64,000 bases of DNA from Flavobacteriales bacterium. GTDB taxonomy: Bacteria > Bacteroidota > Bacteroidia > Flavobacteriales_F > PHOS-HE28. The notes beneath the pieces are model-generated. The model made no database searches and had not been told where the DNA came from. It saw only the letters and a list, made by a program, of their open reading frames with translations. The DNA lies in assembly GCA_016721005.1 (NCBI GenBank), contig JADKJM010000016.1, positions 186,001 to 250,000 of the forward strand, in the 5' to 3' direction. Of the stretch, positions 56,850-64,000 are shown in pieces. A program made the translations under genes and the position numbers. The number at the start of each line of letters is the position of its first letter. Positions within the stretch are counted from its first letter, which is position 1.

Positions 56850-59543
56850 TCAATCCGCCAACGTCCGCTTCACCTCTTCCACGATGAAGGCCTCGACGTT
56901 GTCGCCGACCTTGATGTCGTTGAAGTTCTTGATGGAGAGGCCGCACTCGTAACCGTGTGTCACTTCCTTCACCTCGTCCTTGAAACGCTTCAGCGTGTCG
57001 AGGTCGCCGGTGTACACCACGATGCCATCGCGGATCAGGCGCACCTTGTTCTTGCGGTCGATCTTGCCGTCGAGTACGTATGCGCCGGCCACGGTACCCA
57101 CCTTACTGATCTTGAAGGTCTCGCGTACCTCGGCGGTACCCATGATCTTCTCCACCTCCTTGGGCGCGAGCAGTCCTTCCATGGCCTGCTTGATCTCCTC
57201 GATGGCGTTGTAGATGATGGAGTACATCCGGATGTCGATCTCCTCGCTCTCAGCCAGCTTGCGCGCACCGGGTGTGGGACGCACTTGGAAACCGACGATG
57301 ATGGCGTTGGATGCGGTGGCGAGCAACACATCGCTCTCTGCGATGGGTCCCACCGCGCGGTGGATCACGTTCACCTTGATGCTCTCGGTGCTGAGCTTCA
57401 ACAACGAATCGGTGAGCGCTTCCACGGAACCGTCCACGTCTCCCTTGACGATGAGGTTGAGTTCCTTGAAGTCGCCGATCGCCAAACGACGACCGATCTC
57501 ATCCAACGTGATGTGCTTGTGTGTGCGGATGCCTTGCTCGCGCTGCAACTGCTGGCGACGCGTGGCGATGGTCCGTGCTTCCCGTTCGTCCTCGAAGACC
57601 TGGAACGTGTCGCCCGCGTTCGGGGCACCATCCAGACCGAGGATCGACACGGGTGTGGAAGGCGGTGCCTCGCTCACTTGCTGTCCGCGTTCGTTGAACA
57701 TATTCCGCACACGTCCGCTGAACTGGCCGGAGAGGATGATGTCACCTTTGCGCAAGGTGCCGGCATCCACCAACAAGGTGGTGACATAACCACGACCCTG
57801 CTCCAAGGTGCTCTCCACGACCACACCGTGCGCGCGCTTGCCGGGATCGGCCTTGAGGTCGAGCAATTCGGCTTCGAGCAAGACCTTCTCCAGGAGTTGC
57901 TCCACACCGGTGCCCTTCTTCGCGCTGATCTCCTGCGTCTGGAACTTGCCGCCCCACTCCTCCACGAGGATGTTCATGCGGGACAGTTCGTCGCGGATCT
58001 TCTCGGGGTCCGCACCAGCCTTATCGATCTTGTTGAAGGCGAAGACCATGGGCACATTCGCCGCTTGCGCGTGGTTGATGGCCTCGCGCGTCTGCGGCAT
58101 CACGCTGTCATCCGCTGAGATCACGATGATCGCGATGTCGGTGATCTGCGCACCACGTGCACGCATGGCGGTGAAGGCTTCGTGACCGGGTGTATCGAGG
58201 AAGGTGATCTGCTTGCCGTTCGGCAGCGTCACGCCGTAGGCACCGATGTGCTGGGTGATGCCACCGGCTTCACCGGCCACCACGTTGGCGCTGCGCACGT
58301 AATCAAGCAAGGAGGTCTTACCGTGGTCCACGTGACCCATGACCGTGACGATGGGCGGGCGGAAGATCACGCGTTCCGGATCGTCCTCATCCTGCGTCAC
58401 GTTCTCCTGCACGTCCGCACCGACGAACTCCACTTTGAAGCCGTACTCCTCCGCGATCACCGCGAGCGTTTCCGCATCGAGGCGTTGGTTGATGCTCACC
58501 ATCATGCCCAGCGCGAAACAGGCCTTGATGATGTCGGTGACGGGTACGCTCATCATACTCGCCAACTCGGCGGCGGTCACGAATTCGGTGACCTTCAATG
58601 TTTGTCCGGCGAGTTCGCGTGCGGCTTGCTCCTCCTCCATGCGCTGGTAGCGCTGGTCGCGTTTGTCGCGGCGGATACGGGAGCCCTTGCTCTTGCCGGT
58701 ACCGGTGAGGCGAGCGAGTGTTTCGCTCACCTTCTTCTTCACCGCGTTCTCATCCAACTCGCCCGGACGACCGGTCGGTGTGACGCGCTTCTCCTGCTGA
58801 ACGGCCCGGTCCACATTCACCGGACCGGGTTTCACGATCCGCTTGCGCTTGCCGCGCTCACTGGCATCGCCCCGTTCGGTGGGTTTACGTTCGCGTACAG
58901 CAGGCAATTCGATCTTGCCGATCGACTTCACACCGGTGAGCTTCGCCACGTTCACGCGGATGGTCTCCGGCTCGGTAGGTGCTTCCGGCACTGCGGGTGC
59001 TTTCACTTCCGCAGGTGCTGGTGCTACCGCCTCCACTTTTGCAGCTTCGGCAGGCTTTGCGGTCTTGGTCGCTTTCTTCTTCGGCGCGTCGAGGTCGATC
59101 TTACCGACGGTCTTGGGGCCGACGGTCTTCTCGGCCTTCGCCTTGATGAGTTCCGGCTCGACCGGTGTCGGTGTTGCTGGTGCTACCGGAGCGGGTGCCG
59201 GGGTAAGCGGCACCACCTCGGTGGGCTGCACGTTGTGGATGATCACCTCCGCCTCATCCTTCACCTTGGCGCGGATCTCCGCTTTGCTTGGCGTGGAGGC
59301 GAGCGTGATGGTCTCGCGCTCTTGGCGCATGGCCACCACTTGCTGGCTCTTCTCCTTGATCTCCTTGTCCTTGCCGAATTCCTCCAGCAGGAGATCGTAC
59401 ATCCCACCGTCGATCTTCGAGTTCGGGTTGCTGTCCACCTCGTGGCCCTTGCCCCCGAGGAATTCCACGACGGTCCCCACGGCCAAGTTGAATTCCTTGG
59501 CCACCTTGCTCAATCGTATGCTCTTTTCCGTCGCTTCGCTCAT
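56850..59543 (-). CDS. infB: Translation initiation factor IF-2, 897 aa
   Basis: The GTPase that brings initiator tRNA to the ribosome. It has an N-terminal helix-turn-helix-like IF2N segment (RLSKVAKEFNLAVGTVVEFL), then a long low-complexity Ala/Pro/Lys/Glu linker (about residues 90-280) and a second IF2N. The G domain has VMGHVDHGKTSLLDYVR, DTPGHEAFTAMR and NKIDKAGADPEK, followed by domains II-IV to the C-terminus. The length is typical for Bacteroidota. It is the last gene of the rimP-nusA-infB unit, 95 nt after nusA. Confidence 0.97.
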   Translation of the reverse strand: MSEATEKSIRLSKVAKEFNLAVGTVVEFLGGKGHEVDSNPNSKIDGGMYDLLLEEFGKDKEIKEKSQQVVAMRQERETITLASTPSKAEIRAKVKDEAEVIIHNVQPTEVVPLTPAPAPVAPATPTPVEPELIKAKAEKTVGPKTVGKIDLDAPKKKATKTAKPAEAAKVEAVAPAPAEVKAPAVPEAPTEPETIRVNVAKLTGVKSIGKIELPAVRERKPTERGDASERGKRKRIVKPGPVNVDRAVQQEKRVTPTGRPGELDENAVKKKVSETLARLTGTGKSKGSRIRRDKRDQRYQRMEEEQAARELAGQTLKVTEFVTAAELASMMSVPVTDIIKACFALGMMVSINQRLDAETLAVIAEEYGFKVEFVGADVQENVTQDEDDPERVIFRPPIVTVMGHVDHGKTSLLDYVRSANVVAGEAGGITQHIGAYGVTLPNGKQITFLDTPGHEAFTAMRARGAQITDIAIIVISADDSVMPQTREAINHAQAANVPMVFAFNKIDKAGADPEKIRDELSRMNILVEEWGGKFQTQEISAKKGTGVEQLLEKVLLEAELLDLKADPGKRAHGVVVESTLEQGRGYVTTLLVDAGTLRKGDIILSGQFSGRVRNMFNERGQQVSEAPPSTPVSILGLDGAPNAGDTFQVFEDEREARTIATRRQQLQREQGIRTHKHITLDEIGRRLAIGDFKELNLIVKGDVDGSVEALTDSLLKLSTESIKVNVIHRAVGPIAESDVLLATASNAIIVGFQVRPTPGARKLAESEEIDIRMYSIIYNAIEEIKQAMEGLLAPKEVEKIMGTAEVRETFKISKVGTVAGAYVLDGKIDRKNKVRLIRDGIVVYTGDLDTLKRFKDEVKEVTHGYECGLSIKNFNDIKVGDNVEAFIVEEVKRTLAD

Positions 59544-59584
59544 GCGGTGGGTTGTTCGGCTTTCTTCTTTGTTCTTCTCGTTCG

Positions 59585-59624
59585 TCCGCCGTCACGGGCG
59601 GTTTTCATCCGCCGTCACGGGCGG
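59585..59624. repeat. Tandem short hairpins between nusA and infB
   Basis: TCCGCCGTCACGGGCGG occurs at 59585-59601 and again at 59608-59624. Each copy can fold (CCGCC / GGCGG). Similar TCCGCC...GGCGGA palindromes are at 47521-47535 and 56766-56783. Confidence 0.5.
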
Positions 59625-59638
59625 AGGATCGTCCGCCC

Positions 59639-60877
59639 CTACGCCTCCAATTCGGTCTTCAGGATCCGCAACACCTCGTTGATCGTCTCCTCCTCCAGGT
59701 CGGTGCGCTTCGCCAATTCATCGGCCGGGATGTCCATCACGCTGCGCGCGGTGTCACACCCGATCGCCTTCAACTCGTCGATGATCCACTGATCGATCTC
59801 ATCCGCGAAATCGTCCAAGCTCACGTCGTCGCTCACTTCATCGGTATCGCGATACACGTCGATGTCGAAGCCCGTGAGGCGACCCGCCAACTTGATGTTG
59901 TGGCCGCCCTTCCCGATGGCGAGCGCCACCTGGTCCGGCTTCATGTACACCTCGGCGCGCTTGTTCACCTGGTCCAATTTGATGTCGCCCACTTTGGCCG
60001 GACTCAACGCACGCTGGATGAGGAGTACCTCGTTCGTGGTGAAGTTGATCACGTCGATGTTCTCGTTGCGCAACTCGCGCACGATGCCATGGATGCGCGA
60101 TCCCTTCATGCCCACGCACGCGCCCACTGGATCGATGCGATCATCGTAGCTCTCCACCGCGACCTTGGCACGCTCGCCGGGTTCGCGCACGATGCGCTTG
60201 ATGGTGATGAGGCCGTCGGCCACTTCGGGTACTTCCTGTTCGAACAACTTCGCGAGGAACTCCGGCGCCGTACGGCTCAGGATCACCTTCGGGCTGTTGT
60301 TGATCATCTCCACCTTCCACACCACGGCGCGCACGGTGTCGCCCTTCTTGAAGAAGTCGATCTTGATCTGCTGGTCCTTGGGCATGATCAATTCATTGCC
60401 CTCGTCATCCAGGATCAGCGTTTCGCGCTTCCACACCTGGTACACTTCACCGGTGATGATCTCGCCCACGCGCTCTTTGTACTTGTTGTACAAGTGGTCC
60501 TTCTCCAGTTCCATGATCCGGCTCTGGAGGTTCTGCTTCAGCGAAAGGATGTTGCGGCGACCGAAGTCCTCGATCTTCACTTCCTGGCTCACCTCCTCGC
60601 CCACTTCGAAGTCGGGTTCGATCTTCCGCGCTTCAGTAAGTTCGATGTCGAGGTTGTCGTCCTCACTGAAGCCGTCCTCCACGATCACGCGGTTCAGCCA
60701 CACCTCCAGGTCGCCCTTGTCGGGGTTGATGATGATGTCCACCTTGGCCTCTTCGCCAAAGCGTTTCAATACCACACCGCGGAAGACATCCTCGAGGATG
60801 CCCATCATGGTGACGCGATCGATGTTCTTGATGTCCTTGAAATCGCCGAAGGACTCGATAAGGTTCACAGTGGCCAT
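59639..60877 (-). CDS. nusA: Transcription termination/antitermination factor NusA, 412 aa
   Basis: NusA binds RNA polymerase and nascent RNA and tunes pausing, termination and antitermination. Domains in order: the N-terminal polymerase-binding domain (about 1-130), an S1 domain (ITGEVYQVWKRETLIL...MPKDQQIKIDFFKKGDTVRAVV), then KH1 (PVGACVGMKGSRIHGIVREL) and KH2 (ALAIGKGGHNIKLAGRLTG). A short acidic tail ends in a helix-hairpin-helix (CDTARSVMDIPADELAKRTDLEEETINEVLRI). Its location between rimP and infB is near universal. Confidence 0.97.
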   Translation of the reverse strand: MATVNLIESFGDFKDIKNIDRVTMMGILEDVFRGVVLKRFGEEAKVDIIINPDKGDLEVWLNRVIVEDGFSEDDNLDIELTEARKIEPDFEVGEEVSQEVKIEDFGRRNILSLKQNLQSRIMELEKDHLYNKYKERVGEIITGEVYQVWKRETLILDDEGNELIMPKDQQIKIDFFKKGDTVRAVVWKVEMINNSPKVILSRTAPEFLAKLFEQEVPEVADGLITIKRIVREPGERAKVAVESYDDRIDPVGACVGMKGSRIHGIVRELRNENIDVINFTTNEVLLIQRALSPAKVGDIKLDQVNKRAEVYMKPDQVALAIGKGGHNIKLAGRLTGFDIDVYRDTDEVSDDVSLDDFADEIDQWIIDELKAIGCDTARSVMDIPADELAKRTDLEEETINEVLRILKTELEA

Positions 60878-60884
60878 GTGCCGA

Positions 60885-61349
60885 TCAATTGAACGTGATG
60901 GTGGATTGGGTTGACTTGATCTCGGCGAGGGGGATCAGGGTGATCTCCTCGTCCAGTTTGGGCAAGCGGCCCTTCACCTTACTGGGGTGCTGGATCCGCA
61001 AACCGATGTTGCTTTCGTTGGCGCTGGCGAGTTGCCCGCGCAGGATGCGGCCGTCGGTGAGCAGCACGTCCACAATGCGGTCCAGGTGTTTCTGGTACTG
61101 GCGCATCACCTTGAACGGGCGGCCCATGCCGGGGCTGCTGAATTGCATTTCGAGATCGTCGGCGGCGTCGCCGAGCTCTTCACGCACGGCGCGGTTCAGG
61201 TCGGCGAGCTCCTGCAGGGTGATGGCGCGGTCGTTATCCACCTCCACCACCAAGCGGTTGCCGGGGCGCAATTCCACCGCCACCAGGAAGTGTGTGGTAC
61301 CCTCCAAGTGGTGTTGAACGATGTGTTTCACGTGTTCCGCAGTGATCAT
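60885..61349 (-). CDS. rimP: Ribosome maturation factor RimP, 154 aa
   Basis: Needed for assembly of the 30S subunit. It has the two-domain layout: an N-terminal alpha/beta domain with LVAVELRPGNRLVVEVDNDRAITLQELADLNRAV and the FSSPGMGRPFKVMRQYQKH motif, then a small C-terminal SH3-like barrel. The ATG at 61349 is preceded by AAGGAGGTT, an unusually good ribosome site for this window, and fixes the start; the open frame continues upstream without protein character. Its leader contains a terminator-type hairpin. Confidence 0.95.
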   Translation of the reverse strand: MITAEHVKHIVQHHLEGTTHFLVAVELRPGNRLVVEVDNDRAITLQELADLNRAVREELGDAADDLEMQFSSPGMGRPFKVMRQYQKHLDRIVDVLLTDGRILRGQLASANESNIGLRIQHPSKVKGRLPKLDEEITLIPLAEIKSTQSTITFN

Positions 61350-61378
61350 AACCTCCTTGTCCCTCAATGTGGTGGAAC

Positions 61379-61402
61379 AAAAAAGAGGGGCGGTCCCCTC
61401 TT
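61379..61402 (-). terminator. Terminator-type hairpin in the rimP leader (possible attenuator)
   Basis: Read on the minus strand, AAGAGGGG and CCCCTCTT form a perfect 8-bp stem with loop ACCG, and the sequence continues as TTTTG. It lies 30 nt before the rimP start and after a promoter-like TACATTTG box. It could equally be the distal terminator of the T9SS genes upstream. Confidence 0.7.
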
Positions 61403-61425
61403 CCTCATCCGCCGACTTTCGCGGG

Positions 61426-61433
61426 CAAATGTA
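61426..61433 (-). promoter_or_regulatory. Probable -7 promoter box (TACATTTG) of rimP-nusA-infB
   Basis: An exact TAnnTTTG match on the minus strand, 76 nt before the rimP start and upstream of the hairpin at 61379-61402. Confidence 0.45.
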
Positions 61434-61512
61434 GGGTTTGAAGATGAATGATGCAGGTGGAATGCGAAGTGCGCAACCAATATGACCGCGTGCGCCAAGG
61501 ATGGGGCGCGCG

Positions 61513-63015
61513 CTACTGGACCAGCAGTTTCTCGGTGTGCAAGACCTGACCACCGGCAAGGTATTGCACGAGGTAGGTGCCGGGGGACACTGCTTGCAGA
61601 CCCCATGTTTGTTGGCCTTGTTGGTTGTTCATCGGTAGGCTTATGATCACTCTACCTACCAGATCACGCACCACGATACTGCCTTGCGCCGATGCCATGC
61701 GTGGGTTGTTGTACACGAAGGTGACCGAGCCTTGTGCCGGGTTGGGTTGCAGCGTAAACAACTTGCCGCTGGGTGCAGCAGGGTCCTGTACCGCTGTGGT
61801 AAGCTCGCTCACCAGCAACCGGCTTACGAAGCGTTGGCTAGGGTCGGTGGTGGTACCGTCGGTGTAGCTGGCATAAGTGCCACAGATGTAGATTGCTGTA
61901 GAATCCGGACTCCAATACACATTAAGCGGGGTTGCATTTGTAGTGCTTTGGTAAGTGAAGGGTCCCGTACCGCAGGAATCGAAAGCTGGAAGCAGGGCAC
62001 CATCACCATCAACCATGCACAGCCCTTTGCGCTCCTGTCCATTCACTGCGACGAATTGGCCTGCGATGATGTACGTGCCGCCGTGGAAAGGGAAGATGTC
62101 AAAGACAATGGTGCCGGAGGGCGGCCACCAAAGGCCGTAGCCAGCGAAGGATGGCGATGCGAAGGCGGCATCGCGCTGGCCATCGGGTAGCAACCGCGCC
62201 AAGCGAACGGTGTCCTGGGGTGCGCCACTGAAGCGGAAGTTGCCCCCAAGCAGCACCCTGCCATCAGGCAAACCTTCGATCTCATAAATATTTCCTGCGG
62301 TGATGGAACTTTGGAAGGCTGTATCCAAACTGCCATCCGCATTCACCCTGAAAACACGGCTTACCGGCTGCCCCTCGTACTGGCTGCAATTGCAGGTACA
62401 GATGAACTGGCCGTTGAGCATTTCCTTGAACTCATAGATGGGGCCGTTGGCGTTGCGGTGCGTGCGAGTGGTATCCAAGTAACCCGTGTTGGTGAACCAG
62501 ATCAATTCGTAGCTGCCCACGAAGCCGCGCACGGCGTCGCTCAAGGTGTGCGAGCCGCTGATCAATACCCGGCCATCGGGGAATACATGGTAGTCGCCGA
62601 TCGTGCCGGACTGGAAGTAAGGTCCGATGCCAATTGGTCCGAAAGAAGGGTCAACGAGCCCGCTTGCCAACATACGACGGGGCAGAAACGCTGCCACATA
62701 GAATTTACCATTGAGCCACGGAACGATCTTACCTCCACCGGTAGTCTGTGGGAATGATGGGAAGGTGAGGTCCCGCGATCCATCGGTAAGAAGCTTGGCA
62801 CTTCCTCTGTCGGACATGTCACCCGCGAAACGGATCAAGCCGGACAGGAAGACCCCTCCATCCGTCAACACGTGGATCGCATTGACATTCCGCTGAACGA
62901 CAACCGACCTGAAGCTCGTATCCAACTGGAAACTCCACTGCGCGCATGCCGCAGCGGCCACCAGGCAGGTGGCCGCTGCGGTCATGACGAACCTGTGCGC
63001 AAGCACTCTCATCAT
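61513..63015 (-). CDS. T9SS cargo protein with delta-60-type repeats, 500 aa
   Basis: A signal peptide (ATCLVAAAACAQ) is followed by repeats with the pattern LLTDGSRDLTF, FRVNADGSLDTAFQ and ARLLPDGQRDAAFA, typical of the delta-60 beta-propeller-like repeat found in large exported proteins. The C-terminal 90 residues are a type A sorting domain: FTLQPNPAQGSVTFVYNNP, IVVRDLVGRVIISLP, GTYLVQYLAGGQ and LHTEKLLVQ. Its start overlaps the stop of the upstream cargo gene as ATGA. The natural role is unknown; surface display is expected. Confidence 0.88.
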   Translation of the reverse strand: MMRVLAHRFVMTAAATCLVAAAACAQWSFQLDTSFRSVVVQRNVNAIHVLTDGGVFLSGLIRFAGDMSDRGSAKLLTDGSRDLTFPSFPQTTGGGKIVPWLNGKFYVAAFLPRRMLASGLVDPSFGPIGIGPYFQSGTIGDYHVFPDGRVLISGSHTLSDAVRGFVGSYELIWFTNTGYLDTTRTHRNANGPIYEFKEMLNGQFICTCNCSQYEGQPVSRVFRVNADGSLDTAFQSSITAGNIYEIEGLPDGRVLLGGNFRFSGAPQDTVRLARLLPDGQRDAAFASPSFAGYGLWWPPSGTIVFDIFPFHGGTYIIAGQFVAVNGQERKGLCMVDGDGALLPAFDSCGTGPFTYQSTTNATPLNVYWSPDSTAIYICGTYASYTDGTTTDPSQRFVSRLLVSELTTAVQDPAAPSGKLFTLQPNPAQGSVTFVYNNPRMASAQGSIVVRDLVGRVIISLPMNNQQGQQTWGLQAVSPGTYLVQYLAGGQVLHTEKLLVQ

Positions 63016-64000
63016 TGTATCACCAGGCGCTCGGTATGGAGCGAGCGGGCACCGGCAATATACTCCACCAGGTAAGTGCCCGAGGCCACGCCCTGCACGT
63101 CCCAGGTCTGCTGGCCCTGCGCACCGTTCATGGCAAGGGTTGCGATGCGGCGGCCGCTGAGGTCCCGTACTTCTATACGGCCTGGTCCTTCGTTCCGCGA
63201 CCGGTCATCGTAGGTGAACACCACAGTGCCACGGGCCGGGTTGGGCTGTACGCCGTAGGTGGAACTCTGTGCCAACTGTGCATCGGTATTGCGCTGTCGA
63301 GAGCGGTTGCTCTTGGGTGTGTTGGCATCACCGGTGTAGGGTGGGCGGCACTTCTTGTACACCGCGCACAAGAGGTTGCTGGCCCAGTTGGCTGGGTGAT
63401 CGTAGTGTGTGCCCACCATCTCGTCCAACGCCTGCACTTCACCGGCGTTCAGTTGGTAGGCGTTGCGGCTTTCCGTGGCGGCCCCGGCCAATACACCGAT
63501 GTAGGTGAGCATGCGCTGGCGCTCGTTCTCCTCCCGTGGCTTTTGCTCCTTCTCCGTGGGCATGGCGCTGATCACCGCTTCGGCCTCAGCGAATTCCCCT
63601 TGGCCCAATAGCAAGGCCGCTTCCGCGAAGCGGGCGCCGTTCGTGCGTACTTGTTGCCACACCCAACGAAGGGTATCCGGGTCCGGCGGCGCGGTGTCCG
63701 TTTGTAAGAGGTTGATGGCGTACCATGCCGTTTGGGTGAGCCTTGTGTGCTCATCGGTGATGTATTCCTCCAGCGTAGTGCGGTAGGTCCTTGTATTCCA
63801 ACTGGCCTCCACGGCATCTGCGAGGTAGCCTGGCAGTGGGTAGGGTGCTTCCAGTTCCGCCCACTTCAAGAAACCGTCCTTCTTGGTAGCATCGGGGTTG
63901 GCGATGAGCACTTCGGCGCGAATGGCATCGGGCACCCCGGGTTTGGTCATCAAGCTCTTCAACACATCCACGCTCAAGTAAGGGCTACGGGCTAATAAGC
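63012..64000 (-). CDS. C-terminal part of a T9SS cargo protein (cut by right edge)
   Basis: The frame stays open to the right edge of the window, so the true start lies outside. The visible 329 residues begin with helical regions, including a TPR-like run (ARFAEAALLLGQGEFAEAEAVISAMP), and end with a sorting domain: YGVQPNPARGTVVFTYDD, IEVRDLSGRRIATLAM, GTYLVEYIAGARSLHTERLVIQ. That domain is closely similar to that of the next gene (61513). The two overlap by 4 nt and probably form an operon. Confidence 0.85.
   Translation of the reverse strand, partial: LLARSPYLSVDVLKSLMTKPGVPDAIRAEVLIANPDATKKDGFLKWAELEAPYPLPGYLADAVEASWNTRTYRTTLEEYITDEHTRLTQTAWYAINLLQTDTAPPDPDTLRWVWQQVRTNGARFAEAALLLGQGEFAEAEAVISAMPTEKEQKPREENERQRMLTYIGVLAGAATESRNAYQLNAGEVQALDEMVGTHYDHPANWASNLLCAVYKKCRPPYTGDANTPKSNRSRQRNTDAQLAQSSTYGVQPNPARGTVVFTYDDRSRNEGPGRIEVRDLSGRRIATLAMNGAQGQQTWDVQGVASGTYLVEYIAGARSLHTERLVIQ

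Noticed and set aside
59017..59260. Repetitive Ala/Pro/Lys-rich stretch as a separate repeat element
   Set aside because: It is the normal low-complexity linker of IF-2 and keeps the reading frame.
58182..59792. 536-codon open frame opposite infB
   Set aside because: Its leucine-, histidine- and arginine-rich sequence without motifs is the complement of the IF-2 coding strand.
1..64000. CRISPR array, tRNA, rRNA, integrase, transposase or phage genes
   Set aside because: I read both strands for regular spaced repeats, tRNA T-arm sequences and typical mobile-element proteins and found none. A dedicated tRNA or covariance search was not possible.

Overview
The window looks like a chromosomal segment of a GC-rich member of the Bacteroidota, probably a Flavobacteriales-like lineage. 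This rests on a full-length SprA (gliding / type IX secretion translocon), several secreted proteins with type IX C-terminal sorting domains, a complete alternative complex III plus cytochrome oxidase operon (actABCDEF-coxBA), conserved neighbourhoods (ruvA-sprA-gcvH, ruvB-queG, rimP-nusA-infB) and promoter-like TAnnTTTG / TAnnTTCG boxes. I saw no rRNA, tRNA, CRISPR array, integrase or transposase.

Region 1 (1-15.5 kb, minus strand) is the accessory and most interesting part. From 15488 down to 1045, twelve genes run in one direction with 4-38 nt overlaps or gaps of no more than about 60 nt. They are a substrate-binding lipoprotein, a fused ABC permease, an ABC ATPase, an SDR-fold protein whose catalytic Tyr is Phe, a 1269-aa receiver/histidine-kinase-like protein, an unknown 220-aa protein, a 649-aa pseudoreceiver-receiver protein ending in a HEPN-like RNxxxH motif, a 697-aa pseudoreceiver/HDLRN/receiver protein, two unknown small proteins, a DksA/TraR zinc-finger protein and a small membrane protein. 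I read the core (10807-2260) as an undescribed phosphorelay whose output may be a HEPN-type nuclease, with the ABC importer as a possible sensor. A divergent AraC-type gene (15811) faces the operon promoter, which carries two tandem CCCCGGAAAA boxes.

Region 2 (16.6-26 kb) holds an unknown helical protein, a MORN-like repeat protein, a relE/parE-type toxin-antitoxin pair, aldehyde dehydrogenase and deoxyribose-phosphate aldolase genes that each carry one frameshift, and the sulfate activation genes cysC-cysD-cysN. Several dispersed intergenic repeats lie here.

Region 3 (26-44.4 kb) is conserved core plus secretion: vanZ-like, gcvH, sprA, ruvA, a sirtuin, a cluster of exported thioredoxin-fold proteins (T9SS cargo, TlpA-like, Omp28-like) with a DUF6029-type protein, then queG, ruvB and a probable outer-membrane barrel protein.

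Region 4 (44.4-64 kb) is respiration and translation. actA-actB-actC-actD-actE-actF-coxB-coxA moves electrons from quinol through alternative complex III to oxygen and ends at a clear intrinsic terminator. A divergent SPOR-domain gene follows, with a palindromic operator-like site in between. Next come rimP-nusA-infB, with a terminator-type hairpin in the rimP leader, and finally two overlapping T9SS cargo genes, the second running off the right edge.
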